64,000 bases of DNA, from the NCBI RefSeq assembly GCF_011395035.1, contig NZ_CP024770.1:124001-188000 (forward strand), given 5' to 3'. Source of the DNA: Pantoea cypripedii (GTDB taxonomy: Bacteria; Pseudomonadota; Gammaproteobacteria; Enterobacterales; Enterobacteriaceae). Shown here in pieces: positions 52,412 to 60,666 of the stretch (its first letter is position 1; each line of letters begins with the position of its first letter). The position numbers and the translations under genes are program-made. The notes beneath the pieces were generated by a model. It was not told where the DNA came from. It ran no database searches and was given only the letters and a program-made list of their open reading frames with translations.

Positions 52412-53525
52412 TGGCAGCCAACGCCCGCAAGCCCCCGTCATTCAACCACAGCCGAAGTTTAACCCACTACAGGATGCTAACCGGGCCGCCAAAGCGGTGT
52501 ACCAGGTTTCAACCCCTCAGTCGGCACTGGCGATGGCACAAGCCGAGCTGGCGGCCAGTATGAATCAGGACACGCCGACGATCTTCCCCGGCCAGGATAT
52601 TTTATCTGAAGCCCAGGAGAATATTAGCCTGGTGGCCGGGCGCATGCAGCGTAATCAAACCGGGCGAGCGGCGCCAGGTGAAACGGATCGTTCACGTCCC
52701 CGTGCCATGCTTCAACGTCTGGCGAAGCAGGTCAGCGAAGTTAATCCTGAAAAAATGCATCAATATATGCTCGCGGTGGGTCAGATTGAAGATCTTGATG
52801 ATCTGCTCGATTCATTTAAACGCCATCAATACGACCCTGGGGAGATTGCGCTGATTCTGGGCCATATGCTGAATGAAGCTGGCATCACCACCAAACGCCG
52901 CAGCCAGCTTGAGAAGATGCTGAATGAGCAGATGGACGATGAAGACTGGATGTTGAAGCTCTTTGGCTGCCTCGAATTTGGTGCCATCAATCGCAGCGGA
53001 CTTAGCGAATTACGCCGGTTGTATCAACGGGCCAGTGACTATAAAACCGGGTTAAATTACTGGTTTTCTCAGTTCCGCAAATTACGCGATAGAAAACGTA
53101 AACTGAAAACGTTAATTCGCGCATTGTCGTTTGAATTAGCCGCTGATAACAATGTTGAGGATATTCATCTGGCGGCAGTCATTAATGACCTGAAACGCAT
53201 TCTGCAGTTTTTAACCGTAGAAGACCACAGCCAGCAAATGGCAGATGAGCTGGCATTCCCCGATCTGACTGCCGATGTCGTTATGGATGAACTCATAGAG
53301 ATCGCCCAGCAAGCCTGGATCTATGAAGGCTGGCTGGGTGAACGTGCGACAAAGCTTTTGCCGGAAGACCAGCCCCAGTACGGCTATGCGCGTCGCATGT
53401 TTGAGCTGGTCAGGATGTTGCCTGAAGCATGCTGGGAAGATTCTGAACAGCGTGAAGGCGTGATTAACGCATTTGATGCCTATAAAAACCAACTCGCAAT
53501 ACAAGAAGAAGAAGGTCAAGAGTAA
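52392..53525 (+). CDS. sctW: T3SS gatekeeper SctW (SepL/InvE/SsaL-like)
   Basis: 377 residues. The disordered, Pro/Gln-rich N-terminus (about 1-60) precedes a three-domain helical gatekeeper fold with RARAMLQRLAKQVSEVNPE-type helices and ALILGHMLNEAGITTKRRSQ. It controls the switch from early to late substrates. The last gene of the tight sctF-sctW block; a hairpin follows. Confidence 0.9.
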   Translation: MMIIKIDGSQRPQAPVIQPQPKFNPLQDANRAAKAVYQVSTPQSALAMAQAELAASMNQDTPTIFPGQDILSEAQENISLVAGRMQRNQTGRAAPGETDRSRPRAMLQRLAKQVSEVNPEKMHQYMLAVGQIEDLDDLLDSFKRHQYDPGEIALILGHMLNEAGITTKRRSQLEKMLNEQMDDEDWMLKLFGCLEFGAINRSGLSELRRLYQRASDYKTGLNYWFSQFRKLRDRKRKLKTLIRALSFELAADNNVEDIHLAAVINDLKRILQFLTVEDHSQQMADELAFPDLTADVVMDELIEIAQQAWIYEGWLGERATKLLPEDQPQYGYARRMFELVRMLPEACWEDSEQREGVINAFDAYKNQLAIQEEEGQE

Positions 53526-53546
53526 AATAAAGCGGGTCTCAACTCG

Positions 53547-53570
53547 ACACCCTCTGATTAAAGAGGGTGT
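53547..53570 (+). terminator. Hairpin after sctW
   Basis: ACACCCTCT (53547-53555) pairs perfectly with AGAGGGTGT (53562-53570) around a 6-base loop, 21 bp after sctW. No U tract follows. It separates the apparatus operon from the effector gene. Confidence 0.6.
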
Positions 53571-53747
53571 ATGAATGAATGAGGAAATAATTAACTCATA
53601 CCGTTCTTCTCATACGTAAATCATTCCATATCATGTGGGCAGTCGCTGGCGCTGCCCACATTTTCAACAAAAAATCAGAACGTTGATTAACTCATCGCCA
53701 TAACATAATGCTCTGAAACCATCCCGTATTAAAAGTTAAGGACTATT

Positions 53748-54716
53748 ATGATTTCAGGTGCTACAGGTGCGGAAATTGCCAATGGGGTAAAACCAAATGA
53801 GACGGCGACAATGTCAGCCAGCAGTAATCTGTTCTCATCCCATGTTACCACTATAAACCAGACAACCACTCCCTCGCCGCAGTCAGCGGCACCTGCCACT
53901 CCGGTTATGAGCAGCAAATTATACGCATTATATGAAGAGGCCAAAAAAGGATGTATCCACAGTTATCTGGCTTATGCTGAGTATCTTTTCGCCAATCATA
54001 TTCAACCCGATCGAAGGTTACGTCATTTAGATCAGGTACATCTCCCCACGATGGTTGCCACTGTTAACCGGTTATATCCGGGGATAAATCTTCATTTTGG
54101 TGACATTGATCAAATACACGAACTGATTATGAACAATCAGGAAGGCAACCAACGCTTTCGCTTCCTGAAAAAACAAATGCCGAGGCATTTTAGCTTCTTT
54201 GATATTTGTATAAGACCCGGCTTACCGGTCAGGATTACCGGCATTGATGCAGCAGGTATGCCAACGGCGAACCTGATTTGTAGTGAGATGGCAATACCCT
54301 GTCAATCCTTCGATTACGAAATAAAAACTCAGAAATCGCCAGAAGACTGTACTATTTTTTCCTTAGAATTTGCCATTCAATGCCACATAAATGAAAAAGC
54401 ATTTGATCTTACAGTGGATAATATTATCACCCACCATTTCAGGGAGAAGAACAGCTATAACACGAATAAAATAAAGAACTCATGGACCAGTTTGCCTGCT
54501 GATTTCTATATTCATACCCAGGCAAGAAGTACCCTGAAAGACACTTGCCTTGAACATAAGTATGTTGAAAGTATAAAAATGACGCTTTCCGCATGGCAGG
54601 AAAAACATCTGCGTCCGCTGACAACTTCCCTGACTTCGATTGATGCCCCTAAATATTATAATTCGTCTATCGAGGAACGACGCCTTGAACTTATCAGGAT
54701 GATAATTCCCCAATAA
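53748..54716 (+). CDS. YopJ/AvrA/HopZ-family acetyltransferase effector
   Basis: 322 residues. The first 55 residues are Ser/Thr/Pro/Asn-rich and unstructured, a type III signal. The rest matches YopJ: catalytic His147 in RHFSFFDI (YopJ His109), Glu180 in ANLICSEMAI (Glu128) and Cys201 in SPEDCTIFSLEFA (Cys172), then SLPADFYIHTQARSTLKD, equivalent to the YopJ LPVTFYKHTQGKKRL stretch. Such proteins acetylate Ser, Thr or Lys of host kinases or other targets after injection. AT-rich relative to the neighbouring sct genes, suggesting separate acquisition. It has its own intergenic region and terminator-like hairpins on both sides. Confidence 0.9.
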   Translation: MISGATGAEIANGVKPNETATMSASSNLFSSHVTTINQTTTPSPQSAAPATPVMSSKLYALYEEAKKGCIHSYLAYAEYLFANHIQPDRRLRHLDQVHLPTMVATVNRLYPGINLHFGDIDQIHELIMNNQEGNQRFRFLKKQMPRHFSFFDICIRPGLPVRITGIDAAGMPTANLICSEMAIPCQSFDYEIKTQKSPEDCTIFSLEFAIQCHINEKAFDLTVDNIITHHFREKNSYNTNKIKNSWTSLPADFYIHTQARSTLKDTCLEHKYVESIKMTLSAWQEKHLRPLTTSLTSIDAPKYYNSSIEERRLELIRMIIPQ

Positions 54717-54751
54717 CAGCAGAAATATCTGCATAGCCATGACGCCCTTTC

Positions 54752-54773
54752 GGAGGCGTGTTATTACGCCTCC
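54752..54773 (+). terminator. Hairpin after the YopJ-family gene
   Basis: GGAGGCGT (54752-54759) pairs with ACGCCTCC (54766-54773), loop GTTATT, 36 bp after the stop codon. No U tract. Confidence 0.5.
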
Positions 54774-54872
54774 CGCCATATTGAGAGGAAATAATTCAGG
54801 TCCTCACCTGATGCCTTTAATCCTCCCCTCCGCACAAAATAGCCCCATGTTTTTTAACCCTACCGAGTTCCT

Positions 54873-55247
54873 ATGAAACTGCCTGATGCACTTGCCGCCC
54901 TGGATTGGGTCCGGGTGCAGGAATCGCGGAGCGATCGCCTGTTACTGGAGATTTCGGGAAAAAAAGCCTGGTGCGCCAGTTATCCCCAGGGGGTGTGTCT
55001 GGCGATCGATACCGGCGTGGAAAGCGGCGATATCGATTGGCTGCATTCCATGTGTCTGTGGTTCGCCGCGGAACGTAACTGTGCCGATGATGCGTTACTG
55101 ATCGAACAGGAAAACCTGGTGCTGATACGACGTTATGACGCCGACCTGGACGGCACGCTCTGGGAAGCATCGTTGCAGCAGCAACTCATGGTCGTCGACT
55201 GGCTGATTCAAAACCACTCTTCAACCGAATTACCGGCCCGATTTTAA
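54873..55247 (+). CDS. T3SS class I (CesT-like) chaperone or SsaB-position protein
   Basis: 124 residues, acidic, with the alternating strand/helix pattern of CesT-type chaperones (LDWVRVQESRSDRLLLEIS, LMVVDWLIQN). Its TAA overlaps the ATG of a possible upstream start of sctC. In SPI-2 the gene before ssaC is ssaB/spiC; this protein is not clearly similar to SpiC. Its partner could be the YopJ-family effector encoded just before it. Assignment rests on size, composition and position. Confidence 0.55.
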   Translation: MKLPDALAALDWVRVQESRSDRLLLEISGKKAWCASYPQGVCLAIDTGVESGDIDWLHSMCLWFAAERNCADDALLIEQENLVLIRRYDADLDGTLWEASLQQQLMVVDWLIQNHSSTELPARF

Positions 55248-55261
55248 TGAGGCAGAGAACG

Positions 55262-56752
55262 ATGAAAATTCTGTCAGTTTTGACCTTAACGCTGGCTTCT
55301 GCGCTATGCAGCCCAACCCTGCAGGCAAGTATTCCCTGGCAGGGTAATGAGCCGTTTTTTCTCTCCAGTCGGGGGAGCAAGTTAGCGGATATCCTGCGTG
55401 ATTTTGGTGCCCATTACGCTATCCCCGTGGTGGTGAGCAAACAGATCACCGATCCCTTTATCGGCGTGATCGCCAGTAAACCTCCGGCACAGGTGCTGGA
55501 TCAGCTGGCGCGCCTGCATAACCTGGCCTGGTATTACGATGGTCAGGCCATTTATGTCTACAAATCCAGTGAAGTGGGCCGTCGCCTGCTCACGCCAACT
55601 TATCTGCCCATCAACACCCTGGTGCGTCAGTTAAAGGAGAGTGGATTACTGGATAAACGCCAGTGTCAGGTGCGCGCCATTCCGGGTTCCAATGCATTGC
55701 AGGCTGAAGGCGTGCCCATTTGCCTCGAACGGGTTGAAGCACTGGCGAAACGGGTTGATGAGCAGAAGTTAACGCAGGATCAAAACCAGGAAGAGATTCG
55801 TCGCTTCCCGCTGAAATATGCCAACGCGGCAGACAGCAGCTATACCTATCGCGGACAGCAGGTCATCATTCCTGGCATGGTGTCGATGCTGAAAGAAATG
55901 GCCCAGGGACGTACCCTGCCGCTGGAAGAAAGCCAGGCGCTGGAGCAACAAACCGATCGCGCCCTGCCGATGTTTTCGGCGGATGTACAACAAAACGCGG
56001 TGATTGTACGCGACCGCCGCATCAATCTGCCGATCTATCAAAAGTTGATCGCAGATTTTGACCGCAAACCGACGCTGATTGAAATTTCGGTGATGATTAT
56101 GGACGTCAATACTCAGGAATTGAGCAAGCTGGGTATTGACTGGTCAGTCGCTACGCAAATTGGTGGCGGCAAAGTCAGTTTCAACAACGGTGGTCAGCCG
56201 GCATCAAATAATTTTTCGTCGATTATCTCGAACACCGGCAATTTCATGATTCAGCTCAACGCGTTGCAGGAGAATGCCAAAGCGCAGGTGTTGTCTCGTC
56301 CTTCTGTGGTCACGCTGGAGAATACCGAGGCAGTGCTGGATCGCAGTGTCACCTTCCATACCAAATTGCTGACGGAAAATGTCGCCAAGCTGGAATCCAT
56401 CACCACCGGTTCGATTTTACGTGTGACGCCGCGCGTCATCGAAGAAAACGGATACAAGGAAATGATGCTGAAGCTGGTTATCCAGGATGGCCGCCAGCTT
56501 AGCGCCATCAGTGAGCAGGAACCGTTGCCACAGACACTGAATTCAGAGGTCTCAACCCAGACCTTATTGCGGGCCGGACAAAGTTTACTGCTGGGTGGTT
56601 TTATTCAGGATGAACAAAGCGAAGGTGAGCGCAAAATTCCGTTGCTGGGTGACATTCCCTTTATCGGTAAACTTTTCACCACTACCCAGAAAAATAACCG
56701 CAGCACGGTACGCCTGTTTTTAATTAAGGCCGAACCTTCATTGCAGCGTTGA
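55262..56752 (+). CDS. sctC: T3SS outer-membrane secretin SctC
   Basis: 496 residues from the ATG at 55262, which gives a Sec signal (MKILSVLTLTLASALCSPTLQA); the frame opens at 55247. N0/N1 domains (LADILRDFGAHYAIPVVVS; AIYVYKSSEV), N3 and the secretin core with the conserved AQVLSRPSVVTLENTEAVLD and LLGGFIQDEQSEGERKIPLLGDIPFIGKLF. Length close to SsaC (497). Forms the outer ring through which the needle passes. Confidence 0.95.
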   Translation: MKILSVLTLTLASALCSPTLQASIPWQGNEPFFLSSRGSKLADILRDFGAHYAIPVVVSKQITDPFIGVIASKPPAQVLDQLARLHNLAWYYDGQAIYVYKSSEVGRRLLTPTYLPINTLVRQLKESGLLDKRQCQVRAIPGSNALQAEGVPICLERVEALAKRVDEQKLTQDQNQEEIRRFPLKYANAADSSYTYRGQQVIIPGMVSMLKEMAQGRTLPLEESQALEQQTDRALPMFSADVQQNAVIVRDRRINLPIYQKLIADFDRKPTLIEISVMIMDVNTQELSKLGIDWSVATQIGGGKVSFNNGGQPASNNFSSIISNTGNFMIQLNALQENAKAQVLSRPSVVTLENTEAVLDRSVTFHTKLLTENVAKLESITTGSILRVTPRVIEENGYKEMMLKLVIQDGRQLSAISEQEPLPQTLNSEVSTQTLLRAGQSLLLGGFIQDEQSEGERKIPLLGDIPFIGKLFTTTQKNNRSTVRLFLIKAEPSLQR

Positions 56753-56765
56753 TGCCGGAGTAAAA

Positions 56766-57995
56766 ATGGAGTTTTTATTTAAACTCAAATGGTTAAATGG
56801 CCCACTGGCGGGACGCGAGCTGAACCTGCCCGCCGGTGAAACAACTATCGGCGGTGATGATCCGGATATTGCCCTGCCGCTGGAAGATGGCGTTCAGGCA
56901 GTAATCACCACCAGCACCGATGGAGTGACACTGTCACCGGGTGTTCCGGTTTGGGTCGAAGGGATCATCCGGGACACCGAACAGCCGCTACCACTGGCTC
57001 AGGTGATCGATATGGCGGGACTGGGTTTTATCCTGGGAGAACCCGAAAGCGAACTTCCTTCGGTGCCATTGCCCGCACGCATCGAGCCACAGTCAGAAGA
57101 AAAGCCGCGCAAGAGCTGGCGTTTCTGGACCGGATGCGCACTGGCTTTCGCGTTACCTGTTGCACTGGGTATCAGCATTCACCATTTTGCACCGGATCCT
57201 CCACCAGCTTTCAATGTTCAGCACTGGCTGGAGGAAACCTTGCAGGCAAGCGAATTCGCCGGGCTGGAAGCGCATATGGACGAATACGGTAAGGTCAAAC
57301 TGACCGGGATCACCGCGCATGCCAAAGACACCGCACATCTGCGCCAGCTGTTAAGCCAGCACCATTTACTGGTACAGGATGAAAGCATGGCTGCCGACAG
57401 TCTGCGTCTGATGGTTCGTCAGCTACTGGCTACCTATGGTTATCAGGATGCCGAGGTGGTGAGCGGCCATACCCTGGATAGCATTGAAATACATGGCAAT
57501 ATCCAGGCGGATGCTAACTGGCAGGCCACAACGGCACGTCTTAACCAGATCAGGGCGCTGGGCAGCTGGCGTGTGATCAACGATCAGGAAGAGTTGTTTC
57601 AGGCTCTGCTTGAGACCTTGCAACAGCAGAAGCTAATGGAAGGGCTGAGTATCGCGGTGGTCGGCAAAGACCTGATGGTAAATGGGCAGCTGTCGCAAAA
57701 GCAGGAAAAAAAGGTCGTCGCCGTGCTGGATGCGTTCAACAACGAAAAACAACCGCGACTGCGTGCCAAATTCCTCAACATCCCGACACAAACCAGAACC
57801 GCAGATATTCTGCCGTCGGCAGTGGTCAGCGTCGGTGGCAGCAGCAGTTCCGCCTGGTTACAGCTGGCCAACGGCATGCGTTTACAAACCGGGGCGATTT
57901 TACCGGGGAATTACCGTATCTATGCCTTAAGTCATCAGAGCATGACATTTATTCGCGGACAGCGATTGATCTCTGTTCCCCTTAATATTCAATAA
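56766..57995 (+). CDS. sctD: T3SS inner-membrane ring protein SctD
   Basis: 409 residues. An FHA-like N-terminal domain (GPLAGRELNLPAGETTIGGD), a single membrane helix (about 120-140, SWRFWTGCALAFALPVALGI) and periplasmic ring-building/BON-like repeats, similar in length to SsaD (403). GGAG before the ATG. Links the secretin to SctJ. Confidence 0.9.
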   Translation: MEFLFKLKWLNGPLAGRELNLPAGETTIGGDDPDIALPLEDGVQAVITTSTDGVTLSPGVPVWVEGIIRDTEQPLPLAQVIDMAGLGFILGEPESELPSVPLPARIEPQSEEKPRKSWRFWTGCALAFALPVALGISIHHFAPDPPPAFNVQHWLEETLQASEFAGLEAHMDEYGKVKLTGITAHAKDTAHLRQLLSQHHLLVQDESMAADSLRLMVRQLLATYGYQDAEVVSGHTLDSIEIHGNIQADANWQATTARLNQIRALGSWRVINDQEELFQALLETLQQQKLMEGLSIAVVGKDLMVNGQLSQKQEKKVVAVLDAFNNEKQPRLRAKFLNIPTQTRTADILPSAVVSVGGSSSSAWLQLANGMRLQTGAILPGNYRIYALSHQSMTFIRGQRLISVPLNIQ

Positions 57996-58010
57996 CGCAG
58001 GAAATACATT

Positions 58011-58247
58011 TTGGCACGGCTTACCGAGTTAGAGAGAACATTGCGCCGTGACACCGACGGTGTCGTACGGGATAACCTGATGAAACAGCTGAAAAAAGGT
58101 GAAACTGAGATCATGCAGCAGTTGCGGCAGATCGAATCCGAGCAGCTCCCGCTGCAAGGGCTACTGCTGCTCCAGGCCTGCCAGCAATCCATGCTGGTGA
58201 TTACCACCCTCTGGCAGCGCTATCATCCAGTACAGGAAAACCCGTAA
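58011..58247 (+). CDS. T3SS small protein SctE/SsaE-like (EscE family)
   Basis: 78 residues from a TTG start (AGGA nine bases upstream). Helical, with LTELERTLRRDTDGVVRDNL and LIMQQLRQIESEQLPLQ-type repeats. Position after sctD corresponds to ssaE in SPI-2, and its size fits the EscE/SsaE needle co-chaperone (partner of SctG). Followed by 230 bp that shows no gene. Confidence 0.7.
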   Translation: MARLTELERTLRRDTDGVVRDNLMKQLKKGETEIMQQLRQIESEQLPLQGLLLLQACQQSMLVITTLWQRYHPVQENP

Positions 58248-58476
58248 TCGGTGAGCCAGGCCCTCTGGCTCCCCTCTGCCTCCCTGAACATTCCTCATTG
58301 CCCCTCTCTGAAAAAATCCCAACCTGTGATCCTGCTCAATACTTGCCATTTTCCCTGAAAGAGAGCTGAGTAAAAACATAAATTCCCGTAGAAAAACATA
58401 AGTATTAAATAATCACTCCCCTTATACATACAAGGAAACTTAAACCACGTATAAACACCCGCACCAGGATTCTACT

Positions 58477-58980
58477 ATGCAAAAAAAATTGCCCGACGTC
58501 TCTCTACCCCATTTAACCGATGAAGAAAAAGCGCAGATGGTTGCTCAATTTCTCGAAGGGAACACCTCTATTGCAGAACTGAGTAATATCTCGCGTAAGG
58601 AGCAGGAAGAAATTTATTCCCGTGGCTATCAAGCCTGGAATGAAGCGGATATGCGCACAGCAACCTATTGCTTCGCTTTTCTGACGCAAATCAACCATCT
58701 GGAACATCGATTTATCTTTGCCCTTGCCTGTGCACTGAAAGTCCAGGAACAGTACCAGCACGCCGTTAACCTGTTTAACCATGCATTACAAATGGAAAGC
58801 GAGTACCCGTTTACCTACTGGCATAGCGCATATTGTCTGGAAAAACTGGGGGAAATCGATGCAGCCCGTGATGCCCTGAATAGCACCATTGAGCTTTGTT
58901 ACGCCCAGAATAATAACAACCCCCAATACAGCGAGCTGCGGCAAAAAGCCGAAAGCATGTTGCAAACTTTCAATATTTAA
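58477..58980 (+). CDS. SycD/SicA/SscA-type TPR chaperone
   Basis: 167 residues. YSRGYQAWNEADMRTATYCF, FALACALKVQEQYQHAVNLF and SAYCLEKLGEIDAARDALN make three TPR repeats of the LcrH/SycD class. These chaperones hold translocator proteins and, in SPI-1, activate InvF. The gene lies directly upstream of its probable client and shares a transcript with it. Confidence 0.9.
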   Translation: MQKKLPDVSLPHLTDEEKAQMVAQFLEGNTSIAELSNISRKEQEEIYSRGYQAWNEADMRTATYCFAFLTQINHLEHRFIFALACALKVQEQYQHAVNLFNHALQMESEYPFTYWHSAYCLEKLGEIDAARDALNSTIELCYAQNNNNPQYSELRQKAESMLQTFNI

Positions 58981-58993
58981 AAAGGTTCAATCA

Positions 58994-59932
58994 ATGATAA
59001 GTTCAAATATCTCAGCTGCCGCAAGTTTTGTGCAAACCCGTACCGTTCAGCATGTACCAGACCGGGCATCCGGCACAGCCGATGCATCTTCTGTTCCAAC
59101 GGCTGATAATATGGGCATGGTAACAGTCTCAGAGACGCTTGAGGGGCTTAATTTATCCTTAAAAGAGATGGAGGCAAAAATAAAAGAGATTGACGTCAAA
59201 CTGGCGGCAAACACTTTTATAGAGAGCACCTCCAAGGCCCTGTTATCATTAGCCGATGCAGCCGTGACAACCGCCTCCGCTGCGGTATCAGACACAGGGT
59301 CGGTACCCGCAATAACAAAAATTGTCATGACAACAAAAGACATATTTAAAGCCATAATAGATGGCGTTAATGTATGGCGTGCAAAAGACGGTGAAAAAGC
59401 GCTGAAATCTTCAACGGATGCGTTTACCTTCGCGATTGACAATATCGGCACCAGCATCGGATGTTCGGCAGAAACAACAGCAAAAGCTTCCAGCTTTGGT
59501 GGCTATATCCTGAATACCCTCTCTGACCTTGCCGGTACCTTTTCCGGACTGGATCCAGCAATATTGCCATCCGATCAGAAGAAGGATATCCAGTATGTGA
59601 CCTTTGGTACCGCAGGTGCCAAAGGGTTGGCAGGGATGTCAAAACCGTTTAACGAAGGTTTAAAAGCGCAGAAAGCTAAGTTTGAAAAAATGAAGGGCGA
59701 AATTGAGGAGTTAATCCGCCAGAAAGAACACGAAATACGCAACCCACCTAAAGTGAGTGCAGGAACACAAAATAGCATCGAATCCAAAGAGCAAAGCGTT
59801 GATACCAAAACGTTGACTCAATTTAAGAATAAAACCACTTATACCCGAACTAAAGCGGAACCTGAGTCTGAACCTGCAAGCACCGACATCAAGGCAATGT
59901 TCAACAGACACAAGGGACATACTAAGGCTTAA
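58994..59932 (+). CDS. Putative T3SS-secreted protein, probable SycD client
   Basis: 312 residues from the ATG at 58994; the frame is open upstream but would overlap the chaperone gene. The N-terminus (SSNISAAASFVQTRTVQHV, then ASGTADASSVPTADN) is Ser/Thr/Ala-rich as in secreted substrates. A coiled-coil-like stretch (LNLSLKEMEAKIKEIDVKLA) is followed by an Ala/Thr-rich, mildly hydrophobic region and a basic, Lys-rich C-terminus. No clear transmembrane hairpin of classical translocators is visible. It could be a filament or tip protein, a translocator of unusual type, or an effector. Confidence 0.65.
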   Translation: MISSNISAAASFVQTRTVQHVPDRASGTADASSVPTADNMGMVTVSETLEGLNLSLKEMEAKIKEIDVKLAANTFIESTSKALLSLADAAVTTASAAVSDTGSVPAITKIVMTTKDIFKAIIDGVNVWRAKDGEKALKSSTDAFTFAIDNIGTSIGCSAETTAKASSFGGYILNTLSDLAGTFSGLDPAILPSDQKKDIQYVTFGTAGAKGLAGMSKPFNEGLKAQKAKFEKMKGEIEELIRQKEHEIRNPPKVSAGTQNSIESKEQSVDTKTLTQFKNKTTYTRTKAEPESEPASTDIKAMFNRHKGHTKA

Positions 59933-60075
59933 CTCAGCCTCTGATTAAGACATTCCCCACCATATAGTGCAAAATACCCTGGCGCTTTAAGGGATCAACT
60001 CTCTTATTGCGCCCAGCCGCCATATGAAGCGGACAACAACAAGAAATAGCTACCCATTATTTTTCAGGACCCTAC

Positions 60076-60666
60076 ATGATCAACCTTGCCCTGATTGATG
60101 ACCATCTGATTGTTCGCTCCGGTTTTGCCCAATTACTGCGGCTGGAAGCGGATTTCCAGGTCGTTGCCGAATTCGGGTCCGGTCGCGAAGCGCTGGCGGG
60201 ATTGCCAGGCCGGGGAGTTCAGGTCTGCATTTGCGATATCTCCATGCCCGATATCTCCGGACTGGCGTTGCTCAGCCAGTTGCCGCGAGGAATGGCCACC
60301 ATCATGTTGTCGGTGCACGATAGTCCGGCGCTGATCGAACAGGCACTGAATACGGGTGCACGCGGTTTTCTTTCCAAGCGATGCAGTCCCGATGAACTGA
60401 TTGCCGCCGTGCGCACGGTGGCGTCAGGAGGCTGCTATCTGACACCGGATATCACCAGCAAACTGATGACCGGACGCCAGGATCCGCTCACCCGCCGTGA
60501 ACGCCAGGTCGCCGAGAGGCTGGTGCAGGGCATGGCAGTGAAAGAGATTGCCGCCGAGCTGGGCTTATCCCCCAAAACCGTCCATGTTCATCGCGCCAAT
60601 CTGATGGAAAAAATTAACGTCAGTAATGATGTGGAGCTGGCGCGCCGCATCTTCGATGGCTGGTGA
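60076..60666 (+). CDS. uhpA: Response regulator UhpA
   Basis: 196 residues, the length of E. coli UhpA, and near-identical in motif: ALIDDHLIVRSGFAQLL, the phosphorylated Asp in CICDISMPDISG, SVHDSPALIEQALN, and the LuxR-type LTRRERQVAERLVQGMAVKE. It activates uhpT when UhpB is stimulated by external glucose-6-phosphate. TGATG overlap with uhpB. Confidence 0.96.
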   Translation: MINLALIDDHLIVRSGFAQLLRLEADFQVVAEFGSGREALAGLPGRGVQVCICDISMPDISGLALLSQLPRGMATIMLSVHDSPALIEQALNTGARGFLSKRCSPDELIAAVRTVASGGCYLTPDITSKLMTGRQDPLTRRERQVAERLVQGMAVKEIAAELGLSPKTVHVHRANLMEKINVSNDVELARRIFDGW

